A DNA stretch of 64,000 bases, from the NCBI GenBank assembly GCA_015277795.1, contig CP063848.1, forward strand, positions 2,046,001 through 2,110,000, given 5' to 3'. The position numbers were made by a program, and so were the translations under genes. The stretch is from Massilia sp. UMI-21. GTDB taxonomy: Bacteria; Pseudomonadota; Gammaproteobacteria; Burkholderiales; Burkholderiaceae_D. Positions 8,746 to 17,432 of the stretch are shown here, one piece after another (within the stretch, counting starts at the first letter, position 1; each line of letters opens with the position of its first letter). The notes beneath the pieces were generated by a model. The model was not told the origin of the DNA and did no database searches. It worked only from the letters and a program-made list of their open reading frames with translations.

Positions 8746-10077
8746 CTAGCTGCCCGGCGTCGACACCCGGTACGCCCACGCCCCCAGCGACTGCTTGTCC
8801 GCGGCCCCGGGCAGCACGTATTGCTGCGCCACCCCGCTCAGGTTCACGACCACTTGCACGGCGTTTCCTTCGCGCTCGCGCCGGAACGCGAACACCTTGT
8901 CGTTGCCCGTTTCCAGTACCCGCATCGCTCCGCCATACTGGCCGTTCCACAGCGCCGGGTTGTCGTGCTTGAGCTTCAGCAGCCAGGTGTACAGCGCCTC
9001 GTTGGGCGAGGCCTTCCACGCGATCGGATCCTTCTCGAAGAATGCCAGCCGCTTGTCCAGTCCCGCCTCCTGTCCGCCGTAGATCAGGGGCATGCCCGGC
9101 AGGGTTGCAGCCAGCACCGCCATGGCCTGGAACGCGGGGCCGTAGTGCTCCTGGTCGCTGCCATGCCAGGAATTCTCGTCGTGGTTGCTGGTGAAGCGCA
9201 TCCGGTAGGCGTGCGCGGGATAGGCCACCGGCGGCTGCGCGAACAGCGCCCGCAGCGCCCGGGCATCGGCCTGGCCCTTGGCGATGTCCTTGAACACGCC
9301 CAGCGTATCCCAGCCATACGTCATGTCGAACGCGCGCTGGTGCAGCTCAGGCTGCCAGGCTTCGGCGAGCATGAACACCGGCTTGATCCGCTCCAGCTCG
9401 GCACGCGCCTGTTCCCAGAACGCGGTCGGCACCTTGGCCGCCACGTCGCAGCGGAAACCGTCGATGCCGGTCTCGCGCACCCAGAAGGCCATCGCTTCCT
9501 GCATGCCCTTCCACAGGCCCGGCTGCTTCCAGTCCAGCCCCGTCACGTCGGTCCAGTATTCCGGCTCCGCGCCCTCGGTATAGGTGACCGGGAAGATCTC
9601 GCCCTTGGCATCCTTCAGGTACCAGTCCTTGTGCTGCACCGTCCAGGGGTTGTCGAAGGCGGTGTGGTTGGCGACCCAGTCGATGATCACCCGCATCCCG
9701 AGTCCCTGCGCCTGCTTCACCAGGCGCCGGAAGTCGTCCATCGTGCCGAATTCCGGGTTTACGGCCGTGTAGTCGCGCACCGCGTAATAGCTGCCGAGCG
9801 TGCCCTTGCGGTTCTTCACGCCGATCGGCTGCACCGGCATCAGCCACAGGATGTCCACGCCCATCTTGCGCAGCCGCGGCAGGTGCCGGGCGAAGGCATC
9901 GAAGGTGCCTTCCTTCGTGTACTGCCGGATATTCACCTCGTAGATGTTGGCGCTGCGCGACCAGGCCGGATGGGCCATCGGGGCCGCGGCCGGCGGCTGG
10001 GCCGGCGCCGGCGGGGAGGTGAAGGCGGCACAGAGCGCCAGAGCAAGAACGGGCAGCGTACGGACAACAGATGACAT
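8746..10077 (-). CDS. secreted alpha-amylase family glycoside hydrolase (GH13)
   Basis: 443 aa with a Sec signal peptide (VLALALCAAFTSPPAPAQ, residues 9-27) and a GH13 TIM barrel. The four conserved GH13 regions are present: DWVANHT (133-139), GFRCDVAAK with nucleophile Asp211, LAEAW with acid/base Glu239, and TSNHDEN with transition-state Asp300. A short beta-sandwich C-terminal domain ends the protein. It should hydrolyse alpha-1,4-glucans or oligosaccharides in the periplasm or outside the cell; exact specificity cannot be read. It stands alone, and its 3' end converges on the XRE gene 21 bases away. Confidence 0.93.
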   Translation of the reverse strand: MSSVVRTLPVLALALCAAFTSPPAPAQPPAAAPMAHPAWSRSANIYEVNIRQYTKEGTFDAFARHLPRLRKMGVDILWLMPVQPIGVKNRKGTLGSYYAVRDYTAVNPEFGTMDDFRRLVKQAQGLGMRVIIDWVANHTAFDNPWTVQHKDWYLKDAKGEIFPVTYTEGAEPEYWTDVTGLDWKQPGLWKGMQEAMAFWVRETGIDGFRCDVAAKVPTAFWEQARAELERIKPVFMLAEAWQPELHQRAFDMTYGWDTLGVFKDIAKGQADARALRALFAQPPVAYPAHAYRMRFTSNHDENSWHGSDQEHYGPAFQAMAVLAATLPGMPLIYGGQEAGLDKRLAFFEKDPIAWKASPNEALYTWLLKLKHDNPALWNGQYGGAMRVLETGNDKVFAFRREREGNAVQVVVNLSGVAQQYVLPGAADKQSLGAWAYRVSTPGS

Positions 10078-10280
10078 GGGGGACCCCTCGTATTTTGTAA
10101 AAGTCTCTTGTGTCCAGTCATTCTACGGTGTAGAACTTGGGGCAGGCAGGAAAGTTCGGCTCAGACGGCCGCACTGCCGCTTTTTTTGGCGTTTGACTTC
10201 GCGCTACTGTTTTATGTGAAGTGTTAAACAGATCAGTTTGCCAAAGAAGGGAATGATGGCTTCAAAGAGGAAATGACGCC

Positions 10281-11261
10281 ATGAAGATGTCAATCGTCGC
10301 ATGTGCCGTGCTCGGAGCGAGCGCGGCTTGCGCCTCGGCCGAGAACGCGGCTGTTCCCGACGGGAGCACAGGCACCGCCGAGGTAGTCAAGGAAGCCAGG
10401 GAAACCGGAGCCAAGGGCGGGTCCGCGCAGGACGGCGCCGGCGTCGGGCATATCGGCGACGCGCCGGCGATTTTCACGCTGGAAACCGCGCACGAAGCGG
10501 AGCAGCGCCGCAGCGGCGCAGCGCAGTCGCTCACCGTCGGACGCCAGTACAACCTCGACGCGCGCGCGCTGAACGAGGTCGGCGATCCGTTCCACGGCGG
10601 CCTGGCCGGCAGCGGCAGCGGCGCTGCCGACGTCCGCCGCAGCGGCGACAGCGTGGTCTATGCCGGCGGCTTCGACGGCTTTACCGCCGGATCGTCCTGG
10701 GGCAAGGGCGACATCGACGGTTCGCCCTCGGGCCGCGCCTGGGGCATGACGGTCGGGTTCAAGGCCGGCCCGATCAACATCCGCGCCGCGCACCAGAACC
10801 GCAACGTGGCCAAGGTTACCCGTATCAATCCGGTCGATATCAGCATGGCGGCGAAGAATTCCATCATCGCCGCCAACATGCGCTTTGGCTGGGGCACCGC
10901 CTATGCGGCCTACAGCGCCAACCGCGGCTGGGGCAGTTCGCCGCTGTTCAATCCGGACAATCCGTACGGCGCCGGCATCGCCAGCGTCCCGTCCACCGAC
11001 AGCCGCGACGTGCTGGCCGGGGTGGCGGTGCCGCTCGGCCATGCGACCACGCTGCTGGCTTCCTATATCCGCAAGAACGACCGCGACCCGGCCAACCGCG
11101 ACGCGCGCCAGGTCGCGATCGGCGCCACCTATGCGGTCTCGCGCAAGCTCGATTTCTATGCCGCCTACTCGCACATCAGGCAGCAGAGCGGCGCCCGGAA
11201 CCCCGGCGCCGGCTATGGCGGCGGCGGCGCGATCAACCTGGGCATGCGCCGCGCCTTCTGA
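10281..11261 (+). CDS. Gram-negative porin, shortened at the N-terminus
   Basis: 326 aa. A weak signal peptide (MKMSIVACAVLGASAACASA) is followed by about 45 polar, low-complexity residues rather than the usual first beta-strands (normally starting like SSVTLYG). From residue 75 on it reads like a betaproteobacterial trimeric porin: LTVGRQYNL, VYAGGFDGFTAGSSWG, alternating amphipathic strands, and a C-terminal phenylalanine (RRAF) used for outer-membrane insertion. Typical members have 340-390 residues. It may form a smaller barrel or be a decaying copy. A gagg ribosome binding site precedes the ATG. Confidence 0.68.
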   Translation: MKMSIVACAVLGASAACASAENAAVPDGSTGTAEVVKEARETGAKGGSAQDGAGVGHIGDAPAIFTLETAHEAEQRRSGAAQSLTVGRQYNLDARALNEVGDPFHGGLAGSGSGAADVRRSGDSVVYAGGFDGFTAGSSWGKGDIDGSPSGRAWGMTVGFKAGPINIRAAHQNRNVAKVTRINPVDISMAAKNSIIAANMRFGWGTAYAAYSANRGWGSSPLFNPDNPYGAGIASVPSTDSRDVLAGVAVPLGHATTLLASYIRKNDRDPANRDARQVAIGATYAVSRKLDFYAAYSHIRQQSGARNPGAGYGGGGAINLGMRRAF

Positions 11262-11345
11262 GCGCGCGACGCATCCGTGCGCGGCGACGCGATGCCGCAA
11301 AAAACGTTAGCCTGTGCCCATGGTTAAACACGTTTTGGAGGCAAT

Positions 11346-11780
11346 ATGACAGGCGCAAGCACACTCGATCCGGACAACTTCCCGGATCGTCCAGACCGCA
11401 ATCTGGGCAAGGGACACGGCATCGATTCCCTCGGACCGAGCGATATCTCGGACACCGGCAGCGACGTGGTCGGCGGCCCCGGCTTTGCCGAGGCCCTCGA
11501 CCCGGACCAGACGCTCGACTTCGACCACGGCACCACCTCGGACCTCGAAGAGAGCCATGCCGGCGGCACCGCCGGTCCGGATGTCGGTGACGCCGACTTC
11601 TCGGCCGACAGCGACATGGGCGGCACCGGCGAGCGCGCCGCTGCCGGGCGCGACAACGTGTCGAAGGACGGCGCCGACATCGGCACCGACCGGGTCGTGT
11701 CGATCCCCGACCTGCCGCTGACCGAGGACGACACCGACTTCCTATCGACTCAGCCGCCGCGAAACGCTGAAGGCCGCTAG
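11346..11780 (+). CDS. acidic, low-complexity protein of unknown function
   Basis: 144 aa, very rich in Asp, Gly, Ser and Thr and poor in hydrophobic residues, so probably intrinsically disordered and strongly acidic. Phrases such as GPSDISDTGSD, SHAGGTAGPDVGDADFS and GGTGERAAAGRD recur as loosely related Gly-Asp blocks. No signal peptide, membrane segment or known domain. A strong ribosome binding site (ggagg) stands six bases before the ATG, supporting translation. Its last 39 bases overlap the 3' end of the convergent SDR gene. I do not recognise a function. Confidence 0.65.
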   Translation: MTGASTLDPDNFPDRPDRNLGKGHGIDSLGPSDISDTGSDVVGGPGFAEALDPDQTLDFDHGTTSDLEESHAGGTAGPDVGDADFSADSDMGGTGERAAAGRDNVSKDGADIGTDRVVSIPDLPLTEDDTDFLSTQPPRNAEGR

Positions 11781-12764
11781 CAGCGCGCCGCCGCCCACCA
11801 GGGCGGTCATGAGCGGCGAGGAGCGCAGGCTGGTCCTGGTGTACAGGCTGCGCTCATGCACGGTTTGCGGCATGCCCTGGCGCTGGCGCAGCTCGGTCGA
11901 CGGATCGGGCTTGTAGAGCGCATCGCGACGGTTCGGCGCGGCCGGCCGGTCCGATCGTTGTTGCTTGAACATGGTGGCGTTCATGAAGCGGTCCATCAGG
12001 CCCGGCATCATCTTCGCCCCCGCGGCGATCATCTTCGAGGCGCCGCCGGCGTAGACGTCGCGCTTCGGATGCTCGGCGCAATGCAGGATCGCCTCGGCGA
12101 CGACTTCCGGGGCGTAGATCGGCGCAGGCAGGGCCGGTTCCTGGTCCAGGTAGTTGCGGGCGTGTACCGTGTACATCGTGTCGATCGCGGCCGGCTTGAC
12201 CAGCGTGACCGACAGCGGCGCCCCTTCGTCCTCCAGCTCCATGCGCAAGGCATCGGTAAAGCCTTTTACCGCATGCTTCGAGGCCGCATACATGCCCTGC
12301 AACGGAATCGCGCGTTCCGACACCTCGCTGCCGAGATTGATGATGGCGCCGCCGCCGCGATGCTTCATGCGCCGCACCGCTTCCAGCGAACCGTTGACGA
12401 TACCCCAGAAATTGGTCTGGAACAGGCGGTGGTGGTCTTCCGGCTTCACCTCTTCCAGGCGGCCGAATACCGAAACGCCGGCATTGTTGACCCAGGTGTC
12501 GATGCGGCCGAAGCGCGCCATCGCCTGTTCGCCGATGTTCTCGACGTCCGTGATCTCGCCGACATCGGCGGCCACGGTCTCGACCATTGCTCCCTTGCTG
12601 CGCAGCTCGTCCGCCAGTTCGTGCAGGGCGTCCTTGCTGCGCGAAGCCAGTACCAGCCGTGCGCCGCGCGCGGCGGCCATGCGGGCGGTGGTCAGGCCGA
12701 TGCCGCTGGTGGCGCCGGTGATGACCATGACCTGGTCGTGGAGTTTCCGGAGTCTGATTGCCAT
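11742..12764 (-). CDS. SDR family oxidoreductase with C-terminal hydrophobic tail
   Basis: 340 aa short-chain dehydrogenase. The NAD(P) motif TGATSGIG (residues 16-23), NNAG (93-96) and the catalytic set Ser146, Tyr159 and Lys163 (YAASK) are all present. The basic residues after the second strand (ASRSKD) suggest NADPH preference. About 90 residues extend beyond the normal SDR fold and end in a hydrophobic stretch (SSPLMTALVGGGALLAAFSV), likely a membrane tail. Members of this extended type are often annotated as general SDRs without a known substrate. Start supported by AAAGGATCACGTC upstream. Confidence 0.88.
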   Translation of the reverse strand: MAIRLRKLHDQVMVITGATSGIGLTTARMAAARGARLVLASRSKDALHELADELRSKGAMVETVAADVGEITDVENIGEQAMARFGRIDTWVNNAGVSVFGRLEEVKPEDHHRLFQTNFWGIVNGSLEAVRRMKHRGGGAIINLGSEVSERAIPLQGMYAASKHAVKGFTDALRMELEDEGAPLSVTLVKPAAIDTMYTVHARNYLDQEPALPAPIYAPEVVAEAILHCAEHPKRDVYAGGASKMIAAGAKMMPGLMDRFMNATMFKQQRSDRPAAPNRRDALYKPDPSTELRQRQGMPQTVHERSLYTRTSLRSSPLMTALVGGGALLAAFSVSRRLSR

Positions 12765-12894
12765 GACGTGATCCTTTTCAAGGTGGGTGAAGCGGCCTGC
12801 GCGCGGCGTCTGGCTGCAGGGCGGGCCGTCGGGGAAGGATCGTCATGCTAGCCCGGCTGGAGAAATCGGGATGCGCGCTTGCTTGCTGGAAGTT

Positions 12895-13926
12895 TTAGCG
12901 CGACTTCCCCGGCTGGTAGATCTGGTCGAACAGTCCGCCATCCGCGAAATGGGCGCGCTGCGCCTGCGTCCAGCCACCCAGTTCGGTGATCGGGAACAGC
13001 GTCATGTGCGGAAAGCGCGACGCGTATTTTCTGGCGTAGCGCTCGACGGCGGGACGGTAATGGTTCTTGGCGATGATTTCCTGCCCCTCGTCGGTGTACA
13101 GGAAGGCGAGGTAGGCCTGGGCCACCTGGCGGGTGCCGCGCCGGTCGACGTTCTTGTCGACCACGGCGACCGGCGGCTCGGCAAGGATGCTGATCGAGGG
13201 AGGGACGATCTCGAATTTGTCCGGACCGAGTTCGCGCATGGCAAGCAGGGCTTCGTTTTCCCAGGCCAGCAGCACGTCGCCGATGCCGCGTTCGACGAAG
13301 GTCGTGGTGGCGCCGCGCGCACCCGAATCGAGTACCGGGACGTTCTTGTAGAGCTTGCTCAGGTATTCCTTCGCCGCGGCCGGCGAGCCGCCCGGCCGGC
13401 GCAGCGCGTAGCCGTAGGCGGCCAGGTGGTTCCAGCGCGCGCCGCCCGAGGTCTTTGGATTCGGCGTGATCACGGCCACGCCCGGCCTGACCAGGTCGGC
13501 CCAGTCGCGGATCTGTTTCGGATTACCCTTGCGCACCAGGAAGACGATGGTCGAGGTATACGGCGAGCTACGATAGGGCAGGCGAGCTTGCCAGCCGGGC
13601 GCGATCAAACCTCGCTCGCTGATAGCATCGAGGTCATAGGCCAGGGCCAGCGTGACGACGTCGGCCGGAAGGCCGTCGATGACGGCGCGGGCCTGCTTGC
13701 CCGAGCCGCCGTGCGATTGCCTGATTTTTACCTTGTCGCCGGTTCGCGCCTTCCAGTGACGGGCAAAGGCGGCATCGACGTCCTGGTAGAGCTCACGCGT
13801 CGGATCGTAGGATACGTTGAGGAGCGTGACATCCACTGCCGCAGCGGACTGGTTCAGCAATGGCGCCAGCAGCGGGGCCAGGAGGCCGAGCGCAGCGAGC
13901 AAGCGAAGGACGGTTTTGCGAAGCAT
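12895..13926 (-). CDS. periplasmic sulfate/thiosulfate-binding protein
   Basis: 343 aa with a signal peptide (about residues 1-31). It belongs to the Sbp/CysP family of solute-binding proteins that feed the CysTWA importer: [44 protein letters not shown] and [19 protein letters not shown] are the family's ligand-loop motifs. The permease and ATPase genes are not adjacent in this window, so it is an orphan binding protein here and probably docks with a transporter encoded elsewhere. Residue pattern alone cannot separate sulfate from thiosulfate. Confidence 0.93.
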   Translation of the reverse strand: MLRKTVLRLLAALGLLAPLLAPLLNQSAAAVDVTLLNVSYDPTRELYQDVDAAFARHWKARTGDKVKIRQSHGGSGKQARAVIDGLPADVVTLALAYDLDAISERGLIAPGWQARLPYRSSPYTSTIVFLVRKGNPKQIRDWADLVRPGVAVITPNPKTSGGARWNHLAAYGYALRRPGGSPAAAKEYLSKLYKNVPVLDSGARGATTTFVERGIGDVLLAWENEALLAMRELGPDKFEIVPPSISILAEPPVAVVDKNVDRRGTRQVAQAYLAFLYTDEGQEIIAKNHYRPAVERYARKYASRFPHMTLFPITELGGWTQAQRAHFADGGLFDQIYQPGKSR

Positions 13927-14028
13927 CTTGTTCTTTCAGAGGGCAGTCGGGAGCCATCAGACTAGGGCTCGGCTCCCCCTGAAGGAAGGAATTTATTCGC
14001 ATAACAATATGCGATTTGCTACGCTGCT

Positions 14029-14241
14029 TCAGTGCGCTTTCGACAGGATGAGCAGCCAGCGCTTGAACAGCAGCACTTCCAGGTGGCCCGGCTCGATGCC
14101 GGTGTCGCATTCGATGACCGGGTTGACCGCATAGAAGCGCTTGCGGAAATCACGGGTGATCAGGAGTTCGCGACGGCCGATGCGAACCATAAAAGGGACA
14201 GGTGCATATTCCAGGCCGAAGGAGCTGTTCAGAGTGGTCAT
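14029..14241 (-). CDS. small protein of unknown function
   Basis: 70 aa, no signal peptide. It contains alternating short strands (YAPVPFMVRIGRRELLITRDF, FYAVNPVIECDTGI) and a basic C-terminus (LLFKRWLLILSKAH). A ribosome binding site (aaaaggaaac) stands before the ATG. I recognise no family. Its base composition is a little lower in GC than the neighbouring genes, which may indicate acquisition or simply a short regulatory-type gene. Confidence 0.5.
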   Translation of the reverse strand: MTTLNSSFGLEYAPVPFMVRIGRRELLITRDFRKRFYAVNPVIECDTGIEPGHLEVLLFKRWLLILSKAH

Positions 14242-14403
14242 GGTGTTTCCTTTTATTAAAATCGTTGGAGTGAGTAAAGAATATCATAACCACTGTATAA
14301 ATCCACAGTTACTGTTCGGATGTACAGTAAATTTTCATTTTTGTAGCTTTTCCGCCAATAGACACCCTGTCCGGCTCCATCCGCAAAACGATTGATTTCT
14401 GGC

Positions 14404-15141
14404 ATGCCCACCCACATCCTTCCTCGACTCCGCCGCTTCGCCGCCGCCCGCTTCTCCGCCGAAGGCGAGTATGGCCTGTACCTGACGGCCGGCGTGGCGA
14501 TGCTCCTGCTTGCCACCGCCGTGTTTGCCCGCATGGCGGGCGCCGTCGTCGCCGGCGCCCCGATCACCCAGCTCGACCTCGAGGTGGCCAACTGGCTGCA
14601 TGCGCACGCGCGCGCCAACGACGCGCTGCGCGAGGTCCTGCTGGTGCTGACCCACGTGCACAGCACGCCGGGCATCCTGATGCTGGCGCTGCTCGCCGGC
14701 GCCTGGCTGTACCGCAGGGGCCAGCGCGGCTGGACCATCGCGCTGGTCGCCAGCGTGCCGGGCGGGCAGATCCTCAACGTGCTGCTGAAGCACACGTTCG
14801 AGCGCGCGCGTCCCCATTTTGCCGAGCCGCTGCTGGAGCTGGGCACCTACAGCTTCCCCAGCGGTCACGCGATGGGGGCCACGGTGCTGTATGGCTTCCT
14901 GGCCTGCCATGCGGCGCGCCATGCGCGCGGCTGGACGGGCAGGGTGCTGCCTTTCGTGCTGGCGCTGGCCATGGTGGCGACGGTCGCTTTCTCCAGGATG
15001 TATCTTGGAGTCCATTATTTGTCGGACGTGCTGGCCGCCGTCGCCGAGGGTTGCGGCTGGCTGGCGATCTGCATCACCGGCGCCGCCACGCTCGAGCGGC
15101 GCAGGCGCGCGCGCCGGCGTGCCGGGCCGCAGGACATTTGA
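14404..15141 (+). CDS. PAP2-family membrane phosphatase
   Basis: 245 aa with about six membrane segments. The three-part acid phosphatase signature is complete: K-x6-R-P at residues 129-137 (KHTFERARP), PSGH at 152-155 and S-R-x6-H-x3-D with Ser197, His204 and Asp208. Such proteins dephosphorylate lipids, for example undecaprenyl pyrophosphate or phosphatidic acid, on the outer face of the inner membrane. An extra TTG start 12 bases upstream is possible; ATG 14404 is preferred. The basic C-terminus (RRRRARRRAG) should be cytoplasmic. Confidence 0.9.
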   Translation: MPTHILPRLRRFAAARFSAEGEYGLYLTAGVAMLLLATAVFARMAGAVVAGAPITQLDLEVANWLHAHARANDALREVLLVLTHVHSTPGILMLALLAGAWLYRRGQRGWTIALVASVPGGQILNVLLKHTFERARPHFAEPLLELGTYSFPSGHAMGATVLYGFLACHAARHARGWTGRVLPFVLALAMVATVAFSRMYLGVHYLSDVLAAVAEGCGWLAICITGAATLERRRRARRRAGPQDI

Positions 15142-15180
15142 CCAAGCAACACGGAAACCTTAGGAAACCAGGAACAATCG

Positions 15181-16017
15181 ATGCGAACACTCGTACACCT
15201 GTCGGACCTGCATTTCGGGCGCGTCGACCAGGCGCTGCTGGCGCCGCTGCGCGCAATGATCGAACACATTGCCCCGGACGTGCTGGTGGTCTCGGGCGAC
15301 CTCACCCAGCGCGCCAAAAGCGAGCAGTTCGAACAGGCGCGCGCCTGGCTCGACACCTTGCCGGGCCCCCAGATCATCGTGCCCGGCAACCACGACATTT
15401 CGCTATACAACGTGTTCCGGCGCTTCGTGAAGCCTTTGGCGCGCTACAAGCGCTACATCACGGACGACCTCGACCCGGTCTACATCGACGAGGAAATCGC
15501 CGTGGTCGGCGTCAACACGGCGCGTTCGTTCACGATCAAGGACGGCAAGGTCAGCGGCGACCAGCTCGCGAGCGTGCGCCGGCAGCTGGCCGCGGTGCCG
15601 GCCGAGGTCACGCGCATCGTGGTCGCCCACCATCCCTTCGACCTGCCCGGGCATTTCGAGGAGCGCGACCTGGTGAACCGGGCGCCGCGTGCAATGGCCG
15701 CGTTTGCGGAATGCGGGATCGACATCCTGATGGGCGGCCACATGCACGCCAGCCATGCGGGCAACACCGCGGCGCGTTACCAGATGAGCGAATACGCGGC
15801 GCTGGTGGTGCAGGCGGGGACGGCGACCTCCACGCGCGGGCGGGGCGAAGTCAATTCGTTCAACGTGCTGCGGGTGGAACCGCAGCAGGTCGAAATCGAC
15901 CGCTACGGCTGGGATGTGGTGCACGGGCACTTCGAGCTGGTCGATACCGACAAGTTCCTGCGCACCGGGAACGTGTGGACGCCGCATCACGACGGCCTGC
16001 TGGCGGCCGGGCTGTAG
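15181..16017 (+). CDS. class III phosphodiesterase-like metallophosphoesterase
   Basis: 278 aa calcineurin-type phosphoesterase. The metal-binding motifs appear in order: DLHFG (Asp9, His11), GDLT, GNHD, a histidine in VVAHHPF, and GGHMHASH. The pattern resembles CpdA-type 3',5'-cyclic nucleotide phosphodiesterases, but the substrate is not fixed by sequence. It follows the PAP2 gene by 39 bases in the same direction, so the two may be cotranscribed as a small phosphatase pair. Confidence 0.87.
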   Translation: MRTLVHLSDLHFGRVDQALLAPLRAMIEHIAPDVLVVSGDLTQRAKSEQFEQARAWLDTLPGPQIIVPGNHDISLYNVFRRFVKPLARYKRYITDDLDPVYIDEEIAVVGVNTARSFTIKDGKVSGDQLASVRRQLAAVPAEVTRIVVAHHPFDLPGHFEERDLVNRAPRAMAAFAECGIDILMGGHMHASHAGNTAARYQMSEYAALVVQAGTATSTRGRGEVNSFNVLRVEPQQVEIDRYGWDVVHGHFELVDTDKFLRTGNVWTPHHDGLLAAGL

Positions 16018-16043
16018 GCTGGCCGACCGGCGCGCTAGCCTGC

Positions 16044-17432
16044 TTAAATCCAGTATTCGGCCAGCCGGCCCATGAACTCGCGCAGCCGGTCCTTCCACGG
16101 CCGGTTGCGCCACTGTTCCAGCGTCACCTGCTTCGAATCGCGCAGGTCTTCGTTGAAGGCGCTTTCCATGTCGCGCCCGAAGGCCGGGTCCAGCACCACC
16201 ACATTCAGTTCGTAGTTGTGGATGAAGCTGCGGCGGTCGATGTTGGCCGAGCCGATGGTCGACCAGATGCCGTCGATGACCGCGGTCTTGGCATGCAGTA
16301 CCGCGACCTGCAGCTGGTAGATCTTCACGCCGCCCGCCAGCAGTTCGTCGTAGAAGGCCTGGCCGGCATACTTGATCAGGTCATGGTCGGACACCCCCGG
16401 CAGCACCAGCTTGACGTCGACCCCGCGTTTTGCCGCCGCGGTCAGGGCGTCGACGATCTGCCGGTCGGGCACGAAATAGGCCGAGGTGATGTGGATCGAC
16501 TTCCTGGCCTCGTTCATCGCCACCATCAGCGACTTGTAGATCTCGGAATCGCGGTCCGGCGAGGTGGCCAGCACGCGCATCACCTTGTCGCCCGCAGGGG
16601 TCAGGCGCGGGAAGTATTCGCCGGGGGGAAGCTCGCCGGCGTCCTGGTGCACCCAGTTGTCGATGAAGGCATACTGCAGCGCAGCCACCGCCGGGCCCTC
16701 GATGCGGATGTGGGTATCGCGCCAGCCCACCTGTCTGCTGTCGGCGGTCTCGGCCTTCTGGCGCGAGCGGAACAGCGAGCTGTTGGCGTAGGTTTCGCTG
16801 ATGTTGATGCCGCCGGTGAAGCCGACCCGGCCGTCCACCACCATGATCTTGCGGTGGTCGCGGTTGTTCAGCTGCCACTTGCCGGGCCGCTTGGTCGGAT
16901 CGACCGGATTGAAGATCAGCACGTTCAAGCCGGCTGCGCGCATGCCTTCGAAGAATTCCTTGGGCGTGGCCAGCGTGCCGACGCCGTCTGCCATGATGTT
17001 GACGACCACGCCCTGGCGGCGCTTCTCCATCAACACCTCGGCGAACTCCAGGCCGATCGGGTCGCGGTCGAAGATGTAGGTTTCCAGGTTGATCGAGGAC
17101 TTCGCCTCGCGCGCCGCCGCCATCATCTCGCGCATCGTGGCGGGGCCGTCGAACAGCAGGGTCACCTTGTTGCCGGGGATGAGCGGGGCGCCGGTCGCCT
17201 GTTCCTCCAGCACCGCCAGTTGCTTGAGGTCGGGCGAGGCGTTGGCCCAGCGCTTGGCCAGCAGCCGCGCCGCCTGTTTCGGCTGCAGCACACCGCGCGG
17301 GGTCGCGACCGCCGGCGTCGCTTTGGCCGGATTGTCGGGCAGGGTAGTTGCATCGGGCAAGGTCTTGCACGAGGCGACCACGCAGGCGAAGCCCAGGAAG
17401 ACCAGGAAGGTGCTCAGGCGTTTGTTGTTCAT
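16044..17432 (-). CDS. phospholipase D / cardiolipin synthase-like lipoprotein
   Basis: 462 aa. The N-terminus has a hydrophobic signal ending in a lipobox-like VASC, so it may be a lipoprotein. Two HKD motifs are complete: HRKIMVVD in the first half and HAKTAVID in the second, the paired active site of the PLD superfamily. Either phospholipid hydrolysis or cardiolipin-type transphosphatidylation is possible; the length and layout resemble ClsC-like proteins. Its ATG overlaps the stop of the upstream Gcr-type gene in an ATGA, implying translational coupling. A gaggga ribosome binding site lies inside that upstream gene. Confidence 0.88.
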   Translation of the reverse strand: MNNKRLSTFLVFLGFACVVASCKTLPDATTLPDNPAKATPAVATPRGVLQPKQAARLLAKRWANASPDLKQLAVLEEQATGAPLIPGNKVTLLFDGPATMREMMAAAREAKSSINLETYIFDRDPIGLEFAEVLMEKRRQGVVVNIMADGVGTLATPKEFFEGMRAAGLNVLIFNPVDPTKRPGKWQLNNRDHRKIMVVDGRVGFTGGINISETYANSSLFRSRQKAETADSRQVGWRDTHIRIEGPAVAALQYAFIDNWVHQDAGELPPGEYFPRLTPAGDKVMRVLATSPDRDSEIYKSLMVAMNEARKSIHITSAYFVPDRQIVDALTAAAKRGVDVKLVLPGVSDHDLIKYAGQAFYDELLAGGVKIYQLQVAVLHAKTAVIDGIWSTIGSANIDRRSFIHNYELNVVVLDPAFGRDMESAFNEDLRDSKQVTLEQWRNRPWKDRLREFMGRLAEYWI

